A stretch of DNA of 29,294 nt from a virus, in the IMG/VR virus record IMGVR_UViG_3300020172_001949, positions 1 through 29,294 of that record; one strand, 5' to 3'. Positions 12,936 through 21,019 of this stretch are shown here, one piece after another (position 1 is the first letter of the stretch; each line of letters opens with the position of its first letter). A model generated the notes under the pieces. It had not been told where the DNA came from. It searched no databases and saw only the letters and a list, made by a program, of their open reading frames with translations. The position numbers and the translations under genes were made by a program.

Positions 12936-14726
12936 ATGTATACTGACGAAAACAAACATTTTTATGAATTCGAACCGGCGGTGGTATTGGATGTGATTTT
13001 AGATGAAAATCATCCTATATTTAAAACCAGAAATGTAATAATGGATAATACGTCTGTTCCTGATAAGTTTGATGGAACTCCTGTTTTAGAAAATTCTATA
13101 GATTATTCTTGGATCGGAAGAATTTTAGTTAGACCTCTTGTCTCTGCATATAAAATAAACAAAGATGATATTAATGATTGGGCAATTCCGATGGAAAACA
13201 CTGGAATCATCGAATATCCATTAGTTAATGAAACTGTAATCGTCGGAAGATACTTCAAAAAGTTATATTATTTCAAAAAATTAAATATACCAAATGGATT
13301 TTTAAATAATAGTGCAGATTTATCAAAAGAAAGAAATGCGGGACCATCCAAATTTAATACAGAGAAACGAGTAAATTCAAATGAGCCTATTGTTCCATAT
13401 AAAGGACCAGAATCAATAATGGTATCTAAAAAATATGCAAACAAGAATGACATTGGTGCATTAGGAAGATATTTTGTTGCCAATAAAAATATTAGAGCTA
13501 TAAAAAAATACGAAGGAGATACTGTAATTGAAAGTCGATTCGGACAATCTATAAGATTTTCTGCATACGATTCGAATAGAGATAATGACACTGGGACAAT
13601 AGAATACAGAGATTATTATAACAAAGTTAAAAATTCTTATACGAATATACCATCCGGCGGCGGAAACCCGATGATTTTGATTAGAAATCGTCAGAGACCA
13701 ATAAAAAATAATTTAACAGAATCCAATCCTGGGGGATTTGTAACCGAAGATATAAATGAAGACGGATCATCAATTCATATAACTTCTGGTCTTACTCAAT
13801 CACCGTTTATATCGACTGTATCAAAAAGAATATTTCAATCTCCCGATGTAATTCCATTGGAAAATCCCGCATTTTCGCCAAAAGGATCTACTAAATTCGT
13901 TTTTCCAAATAAATTGACTGGAGATCAAATAGTTATAAACACCGATAGATTGATATTAAGTAGCAAAGCAGAAGAAACGTTTCATTTTAGTAAAAAAAGA
14001 TATGCGATTGCCACGGACGATGAATATACCGTTGATGCAGAGAACCAAATCGTAATAACATCAAATACAAAAACTGTATTAAATTCTCCGGTGATATTTT
14101 TGGGAGAATATAATCAAACAAATGAACCGGCAGTATTAGGACAAACATTAGTAGATTGGTTATATGATCTATGTAATTGGTTATTAGATCACAAACACGG
14201 AAATAATCATATACATCCACATCCGCATGTTCATACACATCCACATATTCATCCAGACCCTCACGTTCATGTAGGTGGCGGCACAGGCGGAGATATCACC
14301 GGACCACCAATACCACCTCTTACATTAGATGGTATAACTACAGGCATACCAGATGACGGAACTATTGCTGCTCTAACTAGTATGGCAAGTCCACAAAGTA
14401 TAGATACTACGAAAACACTCGGAACTGGTCCTACATTGAATGCGGTGCCGTCAAATACATTAAATGCCGTGCCAACAAATACGGAAATTTCGACTGAACA
14501 ATTAGCTTTGCAAAAATTACGGGATTCTTTAGGTGTAATTTTGAGCAAAAGAGTATTTTTAACAGGAGGTGGATATGCTCCTGGATTATATTCTTCGATG
14601 CTTACTAAAACATTTATAAATCCCTATACCGGAGAAGGAGTTCCGGGTGGATATAAATCTGCTCCATTTGGAAATGTCAGAGGGCCAAATCCGTCTGAAA
14701 TTCATAAAAAATTTTCTAACTTATAA
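12936..14726 (+). CDS. Baseplate central spike/hub protein, gp5/gpV-like, with His-X-His track
   Basis: Trimeric spike proteins sit at the centre of contractile-tail baseplates and pierce the outer membrane. The order here (spike, two small proteins, gp25, gp6) matches T4-like baseplate clusters. The 596 residues compare with 575 for T4 gp5, but no lysozyme domain is evident. The stretch at about 320-418 (FPNKLTGDQIVINTDRLILS, IVITSNTKTVLNSPVIFLGE) looks like the beta-helix part, leading to VLGQTLVDWLYDLCNWLLDH, a helix typical just before the spike tip in gpV-like proteins. Residues 419-445 hold 12 histidines, 8 in strict alternation (425-439, HIHPHPHVHTHPHIH). In gpV-type spikes an HxH motif binds iron at the tip. 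About 150 more residues follow a GGG linker, ending EIHKKFSNL. Confidence 0.75.
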   Translation: MYTDENKHFYEFEPAVVLDVILDENHPIFKTRNVIMDNTSVPDKFDGTPVLENSIDYSWIGRILVRPLVSAYKINKDDINDWAIPMENTGIIEYPLVNETVIVGRYFKKLYYFKKLNIPNGFLNNSADLSKERNAGPSKFNTEKRVNSNEPIVPYKGPESIMVSKKYANKNDIGALGRYFVANKNIRAIKKYEGDTVIESRFGQSIRFSAYDSNRDNDTGTIEYRDYYNKVKNSYTNIPSGGGNPMILIRNRQRPIKNNLTESNPGGFVTEDINEDGSSIHITSGLTQSPFISTVSKRIFQSPDVIPLENPAFSPKGSTKFVFPNKLTGDQIVINTDRLILSSKAEETFHFSKKRYAIATDDEYTVDAENQIVITSNTKTVLNSPVIFLGEYNQTNEPAVLGQTLVDWLYDLCNWLLDHKHGNNHIHPHPHVHTHPHIHPDPHVHVGGGTGGDITGPPIPPLTLDGITTGIPDDGTIAALTSMASPQSIDTTKTLGTGPTLNAVPSNTLNAVPTNTEISTEQLALQKLRDSLGVILSKRVFLTGGGYAPGLYSSMLTKTFINPYTGEGVPGGYKSAPFGNVRGPNPSEIHKKFSNL

Positions 14727-14731
14727 AAAGT

Positions 14732-15301
14732 ATGGCAATACTAACACCACCACGATCATTAAATTTATCGAATCCACTTAGCGGTGTTTCAAATACTGCT
14801 AATTCTCTCACTGATATTAAATCAGCAAATCCAATTAAAACAGAACCAACAAAGACTGTTTCTGGTTTAAAATATAAAAAACCATTGATTGATTGCACTA
14901 AATTTCCACTTTTATCTTTGGATACAATACCATGTCCTCCTTTACCTGAAAGACCAAAGGTAGGATTACCTAGTAAGCAGGAATTAGTAGATAATGTCAC
15001 TAAATTTATACCGAAGGCTCCTGATCTATCCATTCCAGGAGTTCCAAATTTACCTTCTGTCAATCCTACAAATGTGATAAAAAATGAAATTGAAAAATTG
15101 GGATTGGTTCCATGTCCAGCAGTTCCAAGTTTAAATGCTTTAAAAGATATAATACCTAATTATAAAGCACAAGTAAAACTTTGGTTGAATGAACCAATTA
15201 CACTACCAAAAATTAAAGATTTGCTTCCAAATCTCCCAACAATTCCAAAACCACCATATTTTACATTGCCCTGCGATCTTACAAAACCTCCTACAAAATA
15301 A
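14732..15301 (+). CDS. Proline-rich baseplate-associated protein, 189 aa
   Basis: Begins MAILTPPRSLNLSNPLSGVS. Proline makes up a large share of the residues, in repeated motifs like PxLPxxPKVGLPS, PKAPDLSIPGVPNLPS and LLPNLPTIPKPPYF, with a few short amphipathic helices (KQELVDNVTKFI, VIKNEIEKLG, ALKDIIPNYKAQVKLWLNE). Cysteines occur in the repeated contexts DCTKFPLL, PCPPLP, PCPAVP and PCDLTKPP. No domain is recognised. It lies between the spike and gp25 genes in the same operon, so it may be a structural linker, scaffold or wrap within the hub. Proline repeats suggest an extended conformation threaded along other proteins. Confidence 0.68.
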   Translation: MAILTPPRSLNLSNPLSGVSNTANSLTDIKSANPIKTEPTKTVSGLKYKKPLIDCTKFPLLSLDTIPCPPLPERPKVGLPSKQELVDNVTKFIPKAPDLSIPGVPNLPSVNPTNVIKNEIEKLGLVPCPAVPSLNALKDIIPNYKAQVKLWLNEPITLPKIKDLLPNLPTIPKPPYFTLPCDLTKPPTK

Positions 15302-15332
15302 ATTACATATCAATTAATCTAATTTTATTTGA

Positions 15333-15340
15333 TAATTATA
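15333..15340 (+). promoter_or_regulatory. Possible internal late-type box TAATTATA
   Basis: TAATTATA in the 43-base gap between the proline-rich gene and ATG 15345, the only gap wider than 5 bases in the 12562-25204 block. It matches TATAAATA poorly and may be no more than AT-rich spacer; its position is the reason to list it. Confidence 0.25.
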
Positions 15341-15344
15341 CTAT

Positions 15345-15815
15345 ATGAAGACTAACGAATTAAAATCTATAATAAGAGGCATTATTCAAGAAGAATTAAA
15401 ATCTATATTGCCTACTATGATACCACAGATATTAACCGAAATATTGTCTAATAATGTTAAAGGCAATATCCAAGAATCATCTAAATCTGAAGAATCTATT
15501 CAAACTCCTTCGGTATCACAACCTACAAAACAGTTTAAGAAGTATACAAGTAACGAAACATTAAATAAAATATTGAATGAAACTGTTGGAGGAGTTCCAA
15601 AAGAAGGATCATTTGTAGGATATTCAAGTCCTATACAACCTTCTGGAATAAATTCTATTTTAAATGAATCCGTAGAAGAAGTTCCAACTCCTGTTAATAA
15701 AGAACAATCAAAGGTTCTTGGGATTATGAACAGAGATTTTAGATCTTTAATGAAAGCGGTAGATAAAAAGAAAAAACAAGGTAACATATCATCTCCGATG
15801 GTTCAAACTGAATAA
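15345..15815 (+). CDS. Hypothetical structural or assembly protein, 156 aa
   Basis: Begins MKTNELKSIIRGIIQEELKS, an amphipathic helix that continues to about residue 35 (ILPTMIPQILTEILSNNV). The start resembles helical N-termini, of the type MKxxELKxIIRxxIxEEL, seen in several small proteins of T4-like phages. The middle (about 40-75) is Ser/Thr/Gln-rich and disordered. Two similar segments, TLNKILNETVGGVPKEGSFV (about 71-90) and INSILNESVEEVPTPVNKE (about 103-121), form an internal duplication of an N-x-I-L-N-E-(S/T)-V-x-x-V-P motif. The C-terminus is basic (KAVDKKKKQG). It precedes gp25 by 2 bases. Role unknown; a short linear-motif assembly factor is a plausible reading. Confidence 0.66.
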   Translation: MKTNELKSIIRGIIQEELKSILPTMIPQILTEILSNNVKGNIQESSKSEESIQTPSVSQPTKQFKKYTSNETLNKILNETVGGVPKEGSFVGYSSPIQPSGINSILNESVEEVPTPVNKEQSKVLGIMNRDFRSLMKAVDKKKKQGNISSPMVQTE

Positions 15816-15817
15816 AT

Positions 15818-16210
15818 ATGACTACTATAGGATTAACTTTACCGATACAAAAGGGTAATAGTGGATATTTTCAACAATCATATGATTCGTTGACTCAAAT
15901 CCGTTCAAATTTATTGAATTTTTTCAATACCAGACCCAACGAACGTAGATTTAATCCTCAATTTGGCACTAGACTCTATAATTTTTTATTTGAGCAAAGA
16001 ACAGAAGATTTTGAGGAAATACTAAAAAACATTATAATAGAAGATATTAACACTTGGTTTCCAAATGTTTTTGTAAATCAAGTGTTTTTAGATATTTCTT
16101 CTGCTGAAAAAAACAGTGACATTAATAATTATATAATAAGAGTGAACGTTCAATTTACATATAACAAACAAACTAGTAGTTTTTCATTTGTAACTACCAA
16201 TAATATATAA
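15818..16210 (+). CDS. gp25: Baseplate wedge protein gp25-like
   Basis: gp25 joins the first sheath ring to the baseplate and helps trigger sheath assembly and contraction. The 130-residue length matches T4 gp25 (132). The N-terminal part reads GLTLPIQKGNSGYF then SLTQIRSNLLNFFNTRPNER, and RFNPQFGTRLYNFLFEQ follows, the conserved core of the gp25/W family with a PxFGT motif. NTRPNERRFNPQFG occupies the place of the family's E-P-R motif region. The C-terminal half (WFPNVFVNQVFLDIS, INNYIIRVNVQFTYN) is the usual beta-strand part. It sits directly before gp6, as in T4 and P2-like clusters. It starts 2 bases after the preceding gene with no Shine-Dalgarno sequence. Confidence 0.92.
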   Translation: MTTIGLTLPIQKGNSGYFQQSYDSLTQIRSNLLNFFNTRPNERRFNPQFGTRLYNFLFEQRTEDFEEILKNIIIEDINTWFPNVFVNQVFLDISSAEKNSDINNYIIRVNVQFTYNKQTSSFSFVTTNNI

Positions 16211-16215
16211 TTAAT

Positions 16216-18195
16216 ATGCCTGATATTATACAAAAATCATTCCAACCTCTGAATAAAGATGTTAAATATCTTAATAGAGATTTTAACTCTTTTAAACAGG
16301 GATTAATTGATTTTGCGAAAAACTATTATCCAAGAAGTTATCAAGATTTTAGTGATGCATCACCTGGCACAATGTTTATCGAACAGGCATCATATGTCGG
16401 AGATGTTTTATCTTATTATATTGATTATCAATTTAAAGAAAGTTTGATGCCATATGCAGAAGAACGAAAGAATGTTTTGACATTGGCAAAATATCTTGGG
16501 TATCGTCCTTCGGCTACAAAATCGGCAATTACTCAATTAGAACTTTTTCAATTAGTTCCATCAAAAATAGACAATGATGGAAATTATATACCTGATGATA
16601 AATATGCGTTATCATTGAGACAATATGCTCAATTCGAAAATACATCTGGCCAAAAATTTTTAACAAACGAACCGATTGATTTTTCGGTTGACACAAAGTT
16701 TTCACCAAGAGAAGTAACTATATATTCCAGAGATTCATTAGGAGTTCCGCAATTCTTTTTATTAAGAAAAGCAGTAAATGCCTTTGCGGGTGAATTAATT
16801 GTAAAAACAGTATCAGTTGGAAACTCCACTCCTTTTTATAAAGTGGAATTTGATGAAACAAATGTTTTAGAAATTGTAGAAATAAAAGATAGTAACAATA
16901 ACAAATGGTATGAGGTAGATTATTTAGCACAAGATGTAATATTTACAGATATCGATAATATTGAGACTAATGATGGTAGTTTTTATATTTATAAAACAGA
17001 AGTTCCTAAAATAATGAAGTCATTGAAGACTTCACGAAAATTTACAAGAAATATAACTGCAAATAATACAACATATTTGGAGTTTGGCGCAAATTTAGAC
17101 AATTCTGCGGACGAAATTATTTACCCAAATTCTGATATAATTGGTATCGGATTAGCTAATATATCAAATATTGACATTTCGTTAGATAGCAGCAATTTTT
17201 TGAAAACAAATACCTACGGCATATCTCCATCAAATACTACTTTGACTATAACTTATATAGTAGGAGGCGGATTATTATCTAATTGTAATGTAAATGAAAT
17301 TATAAGAATAAATTCTTATGAATTATTAAATGATGCATCATCGTTTAATCCAATTGAACAAAATTTATTTAATACAATGGTTCAATCTCTGAGAGTTAAT
17401 AATTTCATATCCGCAACAGGTGGAAAAGACGAAGAAAGCGTTGAGGAAATTAGACAAAATGCAATATCATTATTTGTTTCTCAAAACAGAGCAGTTACCA
17501 AAGATGACTATGTAGTTAGATCATTATCAATGCCTTCTAGATTCGGAAGCGTATCAAAGGCATATGTAAAATCAGACGTAGATTTGAATTTTAATTTACA
17601 AAAAAACGTTAGTGGATTTGTAGACAATAATAATAATGCCACCGCAACAACTGATGCGGTCGAGAATTATTTTAGAAAAATTAATTATGACATCAGCAAT
17701 CCATTTTCTATAAATTTATATGTGTTATCATATGATTCACAGAAACATTTGACTCAAATAAATGAGGCATTGACATATAATTTAAAACAATATTTATCAA
17801 AATATAGACTTTTGACAGATGGAATAAATATTATAGATGGATACATCATAAACATAGGTGTGAATTATAAAATTGTAATTTATAACAATTATAATAAAAG
17901 AGACGTATTAAATAATTGCAATCAAAAAGTTAAAGAATTTTTTGATATTGAAAAATGGGGATTTTCGCAACCGATAAATTTAAGTCAACTTGAATTAGAA
18001 ATTGCAAGAGTAGACGGAGTGCAATCTGTAGCAGAATTAGTCATACGTAATCTGAATATAAATGATGGAAATTATTCTCCACATCAATATGATATTGCCG
18101 CAGCAACCAAAAACAAAATAATATATCCATCGTTAGATCCGTGTGTGTTTGAAGTAAAATACCCAGAAACCGATATTGTAGGAGATGTAAATTAA
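16216..18195 (+). CDS. gp6: Baseplate wedge protein gp6 / gpJ-like
   Basis: gp6 (J family) dimers form the inner ring linking baseplate wedges around the hub. The length of 659 residues is close to T4 gp6 (660). The N-terminal signature is strong: LNRDFNSFKQGLIDFAKNYY (about 19-38), then FIEQASYVGDVLSYYIDYQF (about 54-73), ERKNVLTLAKYLGYRPSATK, the region most conserved across the J family. The C-terminal third carries GGKDEESVEEIRQNAISLFV and NRAVTKDDYVVRSLSMP (about 407-440), also typical of J proteins (xGKDxExxxExRxxA). It follows gp25 in the canonical order by 5 bases and is followed by the DNRLRE-like protein after 1 base. Confidence 0.93.
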   Translation: MPDIIQKSFQPLNKDVKYLNRDFNSFKQGLIDFAKNYYPRSYQDFSDASPGTMFIEQASYVGDVLSYYIDYQFKESLMPYAEERKNVLTLAKYLGYRPSATKSAITQLELFQLVPSKIDNDGNYIPDDKYALSLRQYAQFENTSGQKFLTNEPIDFSVDTKFSPREVTIYSRDSLGVPQFFLLRKAVNAFAGELIVKTVSVGNSTPFYKVEFDETNVLEIVEIKDSNNNKWYEVDYLAQDVIFTDIDNIETNDGSFYIYKTEVPKIMKSLKTSRKFTRNITANNTTYLEFGANLDNSADEIIYPNSDIIGIGLANISNIDISLDSSNFLKTNTYGISPSNTTLTITYIVGGGLLSNCNVNEIIRINSYELLNDASSFNPIEQNLFNTMVQSLRVNNFISATGGKDEESVEEIRQNAISLFVSQNRAVTKDDYVVRSLSMPSRFGSVSKAYVKSDVDLNFNLQKNVSGFVDNNNNATATTDAVENYFRKINYDISNPFSINLYVLSYDSQKHLTQINEALTYNLKQYLSKYRLLTDGINIIDGYIINIGVNYKIVIYNNYNKRDVLNNCNQKVKEFFDIEKWGFSQPINLSQLELEIARVDGVQSVAELVIRNLNINDGNYSPHQYDIAAATKNKIIYPSLDPCVFEVKYPETDIVGDVN

Positions 18196-18196
18196 T

Positions 18197-20596
18197 ATGC
18201 ATATATTTGTATATCCAGAAAAAGACACATATATTTCGAATGAAATTGCGTATGTCAATAAAAATTTCGGAATCGATGAAATTTTAGAATTAAAATCAAT
18301 TCCACAACTTACCAGAGTATTGAATTCATACGTGACACTTCCATTTAATGGATTTTTCAGTCAATCTTTTATAAATTATTCAGGATCAATTATCGGAGAC
18401 GTATCAGGAAAAGATAATCACTCAAGGTTGTATGTATCTGGATCTTCATATTTTAGTGCATCTATGTTTAATGGAGGATTATCCGGATCTTATAATGGAG
18501 GCGCAATTGCTCGGACAAATTTTTCCGATGGAAGTGGTCATTTTTCAGGATCAGTTACTGGAAGTGTAACGGGATCATTTACAGGATCTTTTTGTTATGT
18601 TAGTGGAACACTTTACAAATTTAATGGTTCTTTGAACGGTCAATTAAGTGGAACCGCTGATGTATATCAACCATACTATAGTTATATAAACGATCCAGAT
18701 TTAAGTAGAATTCTTTTAAAATTTGATTTATCATCTATTTCAAAGTCTTTGATTGACGGTGAAATCGAAACTAATGATATCAAATTTTATTTGAAATTAA
18801 AAGCCACAGAGACATCGCAAGTTCCTTTGAATTATCAAATTTATGCATATCCAATAAGTCATAGTTGGATTATGGGTGTGGGTAGATATGCATATGGAGG
18901 AGACAGTATTGGTGTAAGTTGGAATTATAAAACTGATTCAACTAATACAAAAGATTTTTGGTATGGAACTGGATCTGCATCTACATACGCATCTGGAAGT
19001 AATTATTTGATTTCTTCAAGTGTTGCATCTGCATCTTTTCAAAATCAAGGAGGAACTTGGTATTATTCCGTTCCAAATTCTTATGTCCAACCGTCATCTA
19101 GTATCAAGACAGTATTCTATAATACTGCTAGTTCCATTCCAACATTTCAAACACAATATTCTTCAAGTTTACAAACAAATTTGACGGCGAGTTTTCCTGC
19201 ATTATTATCTGGAAGTTTAAATACGGTAGTTACAGACTCATTAAATTCCAGTTCAAATGCATATCAAAATTATATTTTTGTAAATAATTTCGCCATATTA
19301 TCATATAATAATACTTCTGCAAGTATATCACAATCATTGACAACATTGGTGACTGGTAGTAGTTCATACAATACAGAATACACTGCAAGTATATTGTTCT
19401 TGAACAGTTTATCTTCAAGTATTCAAAATGTATTAAATGATTCCTCTTCATTGTCTAGTTACACAAGTCAGTCATATCAATATATACTTTCTTTGTCCAG
19501 CAGCGTATCATCCTCTACAATTTATTCACAATTATATACAAATATAAACAATTTAATCAGTGCAAGTATATCTGCAAGTGTATCTTCTTCGTATGATTAT
19601 AATGTTTACAATGGATTTTATACAAATTTAGTATCCACTTTGTCATCAAATTATTGGTATAGTTCAAGCGGATGTTCATGTTCTCTATCTGAACAATCTT
19701 CTAGTATATCTGCAAGTTTGTTAAACGATGAATTCTTATCATATTTGAGTTCTAGTATATCATCTTCGTTAATATCAAGTTCATTGATAGTTTCAAATAA
19801 TTCATTTTCTTCTAGTATTTTAAATTATTTCTCATCAAGTGTAATTTCTTATTTTAATAACGGGATTGAAAATATAAAGACATCAACATCTGCTAGTGTA
19901 GTATCTAGTTTAACTCAAGTATTTGCATCTAAATTCTGTGATATTTTAACAGGAAGTTCATTAATCGCATCCCAATCATTTAATTATCAAACATCTGATA
20001 TAAACATGGATGTTACTAATATAGTTAAAGGGTGGATATGTGGATGTGTTCCAAATGAAGGAATTATACTTTTGACATCGTTGGAACTAGCAGGTATAGA
20101 TAGTGTGAACGGAACTATAAAATTCTTTAGCAAAGAAAGCAATACCATATATTCTCCATATTTGGACATTGCATATGATGATAGTGAATATATAGTAGGT
20201 GATTTAACTCCGCTCAATACATTTAATCCATATACAATAATTGTAAAGAATTTAAATAAAAATTATAAATTCGGTTCTGTTGTCAGAATAAATGTATTTG
20301 CTAGAGAAAAATTCCCACTCAAGAATTTTACAAAAGGATATCAACAAACACAATATATGAATACTAGTTTGTTGCCTGAGGAGACATATTTTGCTATAAA
20401 AGATAATCAAAGTGAAAATATGATTCTCGATTTTGATGATTATACAAAATTAAGTTGTGATGGAACCATTCATTATTTTAATTTAGATACTACAACTTTG
20501 CCAGTTGAAAGATATTATCGAATTTTAATAAAAACAATAATTGATGGCGAAACTAAAATTTTTGACAATGGAAACATATTTACAATTACAAGATAA
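18197..20596 (+). CDS. Structural protein, DNRLRE-like fold split by a long Ser-rich insertion, 799 aa
   Basis: Residues 1-33 (IFVYPEKDTYISN...NFGIDEILEL) and about 157-250 (ILLKFDLSSIS, IKFYLKLKATE, YQIYAYPISHSW) look like the first strands of a DNRLRE/CBM96-like beta-sandwich. The closing strands reappear only at about 600-660 (MDVTNIVKGWICG, GIILLTSLELAG, GTIKFFSKES, PYLDIAYDD). Two insertions split the fold: about 52-155, with GSVTGSVTGSFTGSF, the motif of the fibre paralogues; and about 255-598, a Ser/Tyr/Asn-rich stretch with ASISASVSSSY-type repeats. Residues about 662-799 are a separate C-terminal part. It lies in the wedge block after gp6 where T4 has gp7, but shows no gp7 resemblance that I recognise. 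It is probably an elongated baseplate or fibre-connecting protein. Family assignment is inferred from motif order. Confidence 0.68.
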   Translation: MHIFVYPEKDTYISNEIAYVNKNFGIDEILELKSIPQLTRVLNSYVTLPFNGFFSQSFINYSGSIIGDVSGKDNHSRLYVSGSSYFSASMFNGGLSGSYNGGAIARTNFSDGSGHFSGSVTGSVTGSFTGSFCYVSGTLYKFNGSLNGQLSGTADVYQPYYSYINDPDLSRILLKFDLSSISKSLIDGEIETNDIKFYLKLKATETSQVPLNYQIYAYPISHSWIMGVGRYAYGGDSIGVSWNYKTDSTNTKDFWYGTGSASTYASGSNYLISSSVASASFQNQGGTWYYSVPNSYVQPSSSIKTVFYNTASSIPTFQTQYSSSLQTNLTASFPALLSGSLNTVVTDSLNSSSNAYQNYIFVNNFAILSYNNTSASISQSLTTLVTGSSSYNTEYTASILFLNSLSSSIQNVLNDSSSLSSYTSQSYQYILSLSSSVSSSTIYSQLYTNINNLISASISASVSSSYDYNVYNGFYTNLVSTLSSNYWYSSSGCSCSLSEQSSSISASLLNDEFLSYLSSSISSSLISSSLIVSNNSFSSSILNYFSSSVISYFNNGIENIKTSTSASVVSSLTQVFASKFCDILTGSSLIASQSFNYQTSDINMDVTNIVKGWICGCVPNEGIILLTSLELAGIDSVNGTIKFFSKESNTIYSPYLDIAYDDSEYIVGDLTPLNTFNPYTIIVKNLNKNYKFGSVVRINVFAREKFPLKNFTKGYQQTQYMNTSLLPEETYFAIKDNQSENMILDFDDYTKLSCDGTIHYFNLDTTTLPVERYYRILIKTIIDGETKIFDNGNIFTITR

Positions 20597-20598
20597 TT

Positions 20599-21018
20599 AT
20601 GTATCAAGAAAAATTAAATAAGTTTATATTAAACGGAACATATGATTACCAATTCGATACGGAGGGAAATCTTGTTATTAATGAAAATAATCCTAGTTTT
20701 GAAACCAAATATTTGAAGGTTGGATTATATGATTATTATTATGATATCAACAAAATAGAATCCGTGAATTCTACGGTATTTAAAGAGTTTATTCCGATTA
20801 TAAATGTTCCAATTGATACAAATGTGAATACATCAACTAATTTCGTCGAATCTATATTAAGAGCAAGTGGAAGTCTGAATATATCTGCAAACGGTATTAC
20901 TATAACTCCAGAAGCTCTTGCCGAATTAGAATACGCAATACTACAACTTAAAGCCGAAAGAGATGATGCCAATACAAAACTCAATGACATTGTTTCTCAA
21001 TTGACTCCACCATCATAA
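20599..21018 (+). CDS. Hypothetical baseplate-block protein, 139 aa
   Basis: Begins MYQEKLNKFILNGTYDYQFD. Residues 1-80 are probably beta-rich (YQFDTEGNLVINENN, YLKVGLYDYYYDINKIES, FKEFIPIINVPIDTN). Residues 81-139 switch to FVESILRASGSLNISANGIT followed by a coiled coil (EALAELEYAILQLKAERDDA to SQL). It is squeezed between the DNRLRE-like protein (2-base gap) and the 1394-residue protein (1-base gap), so it must be made in step with them and is likely a connector or assembly partner. No family is recognised. Confidence 0.68.
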   Translation: MYQEKLNKFILNGTYDYQFDTEGNLVINENNPSFETKYLKVGLYDYYYDINKIESVNSTVFKEFIPIINVPIDTNVNTSTNFVESILRASGSLNISANGITITPEALAELEYAILQLKAERDDANTKLNDIVSQLTPPS

Positions 21019-21019
21019 T

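Noticed and set aside
13268-14548. Reverse-strand ORFs of 85-107 codons opposite the spike gene
   Set aside because: They are antisense shadows of a well-supported gene, with no start context or recognisable motif.
12936-14726. Lysozyme domain in the spike protein, as in T4 gp5
   Set aside because: No catalytic lysozyme motif or extra domain of that size is apparent.
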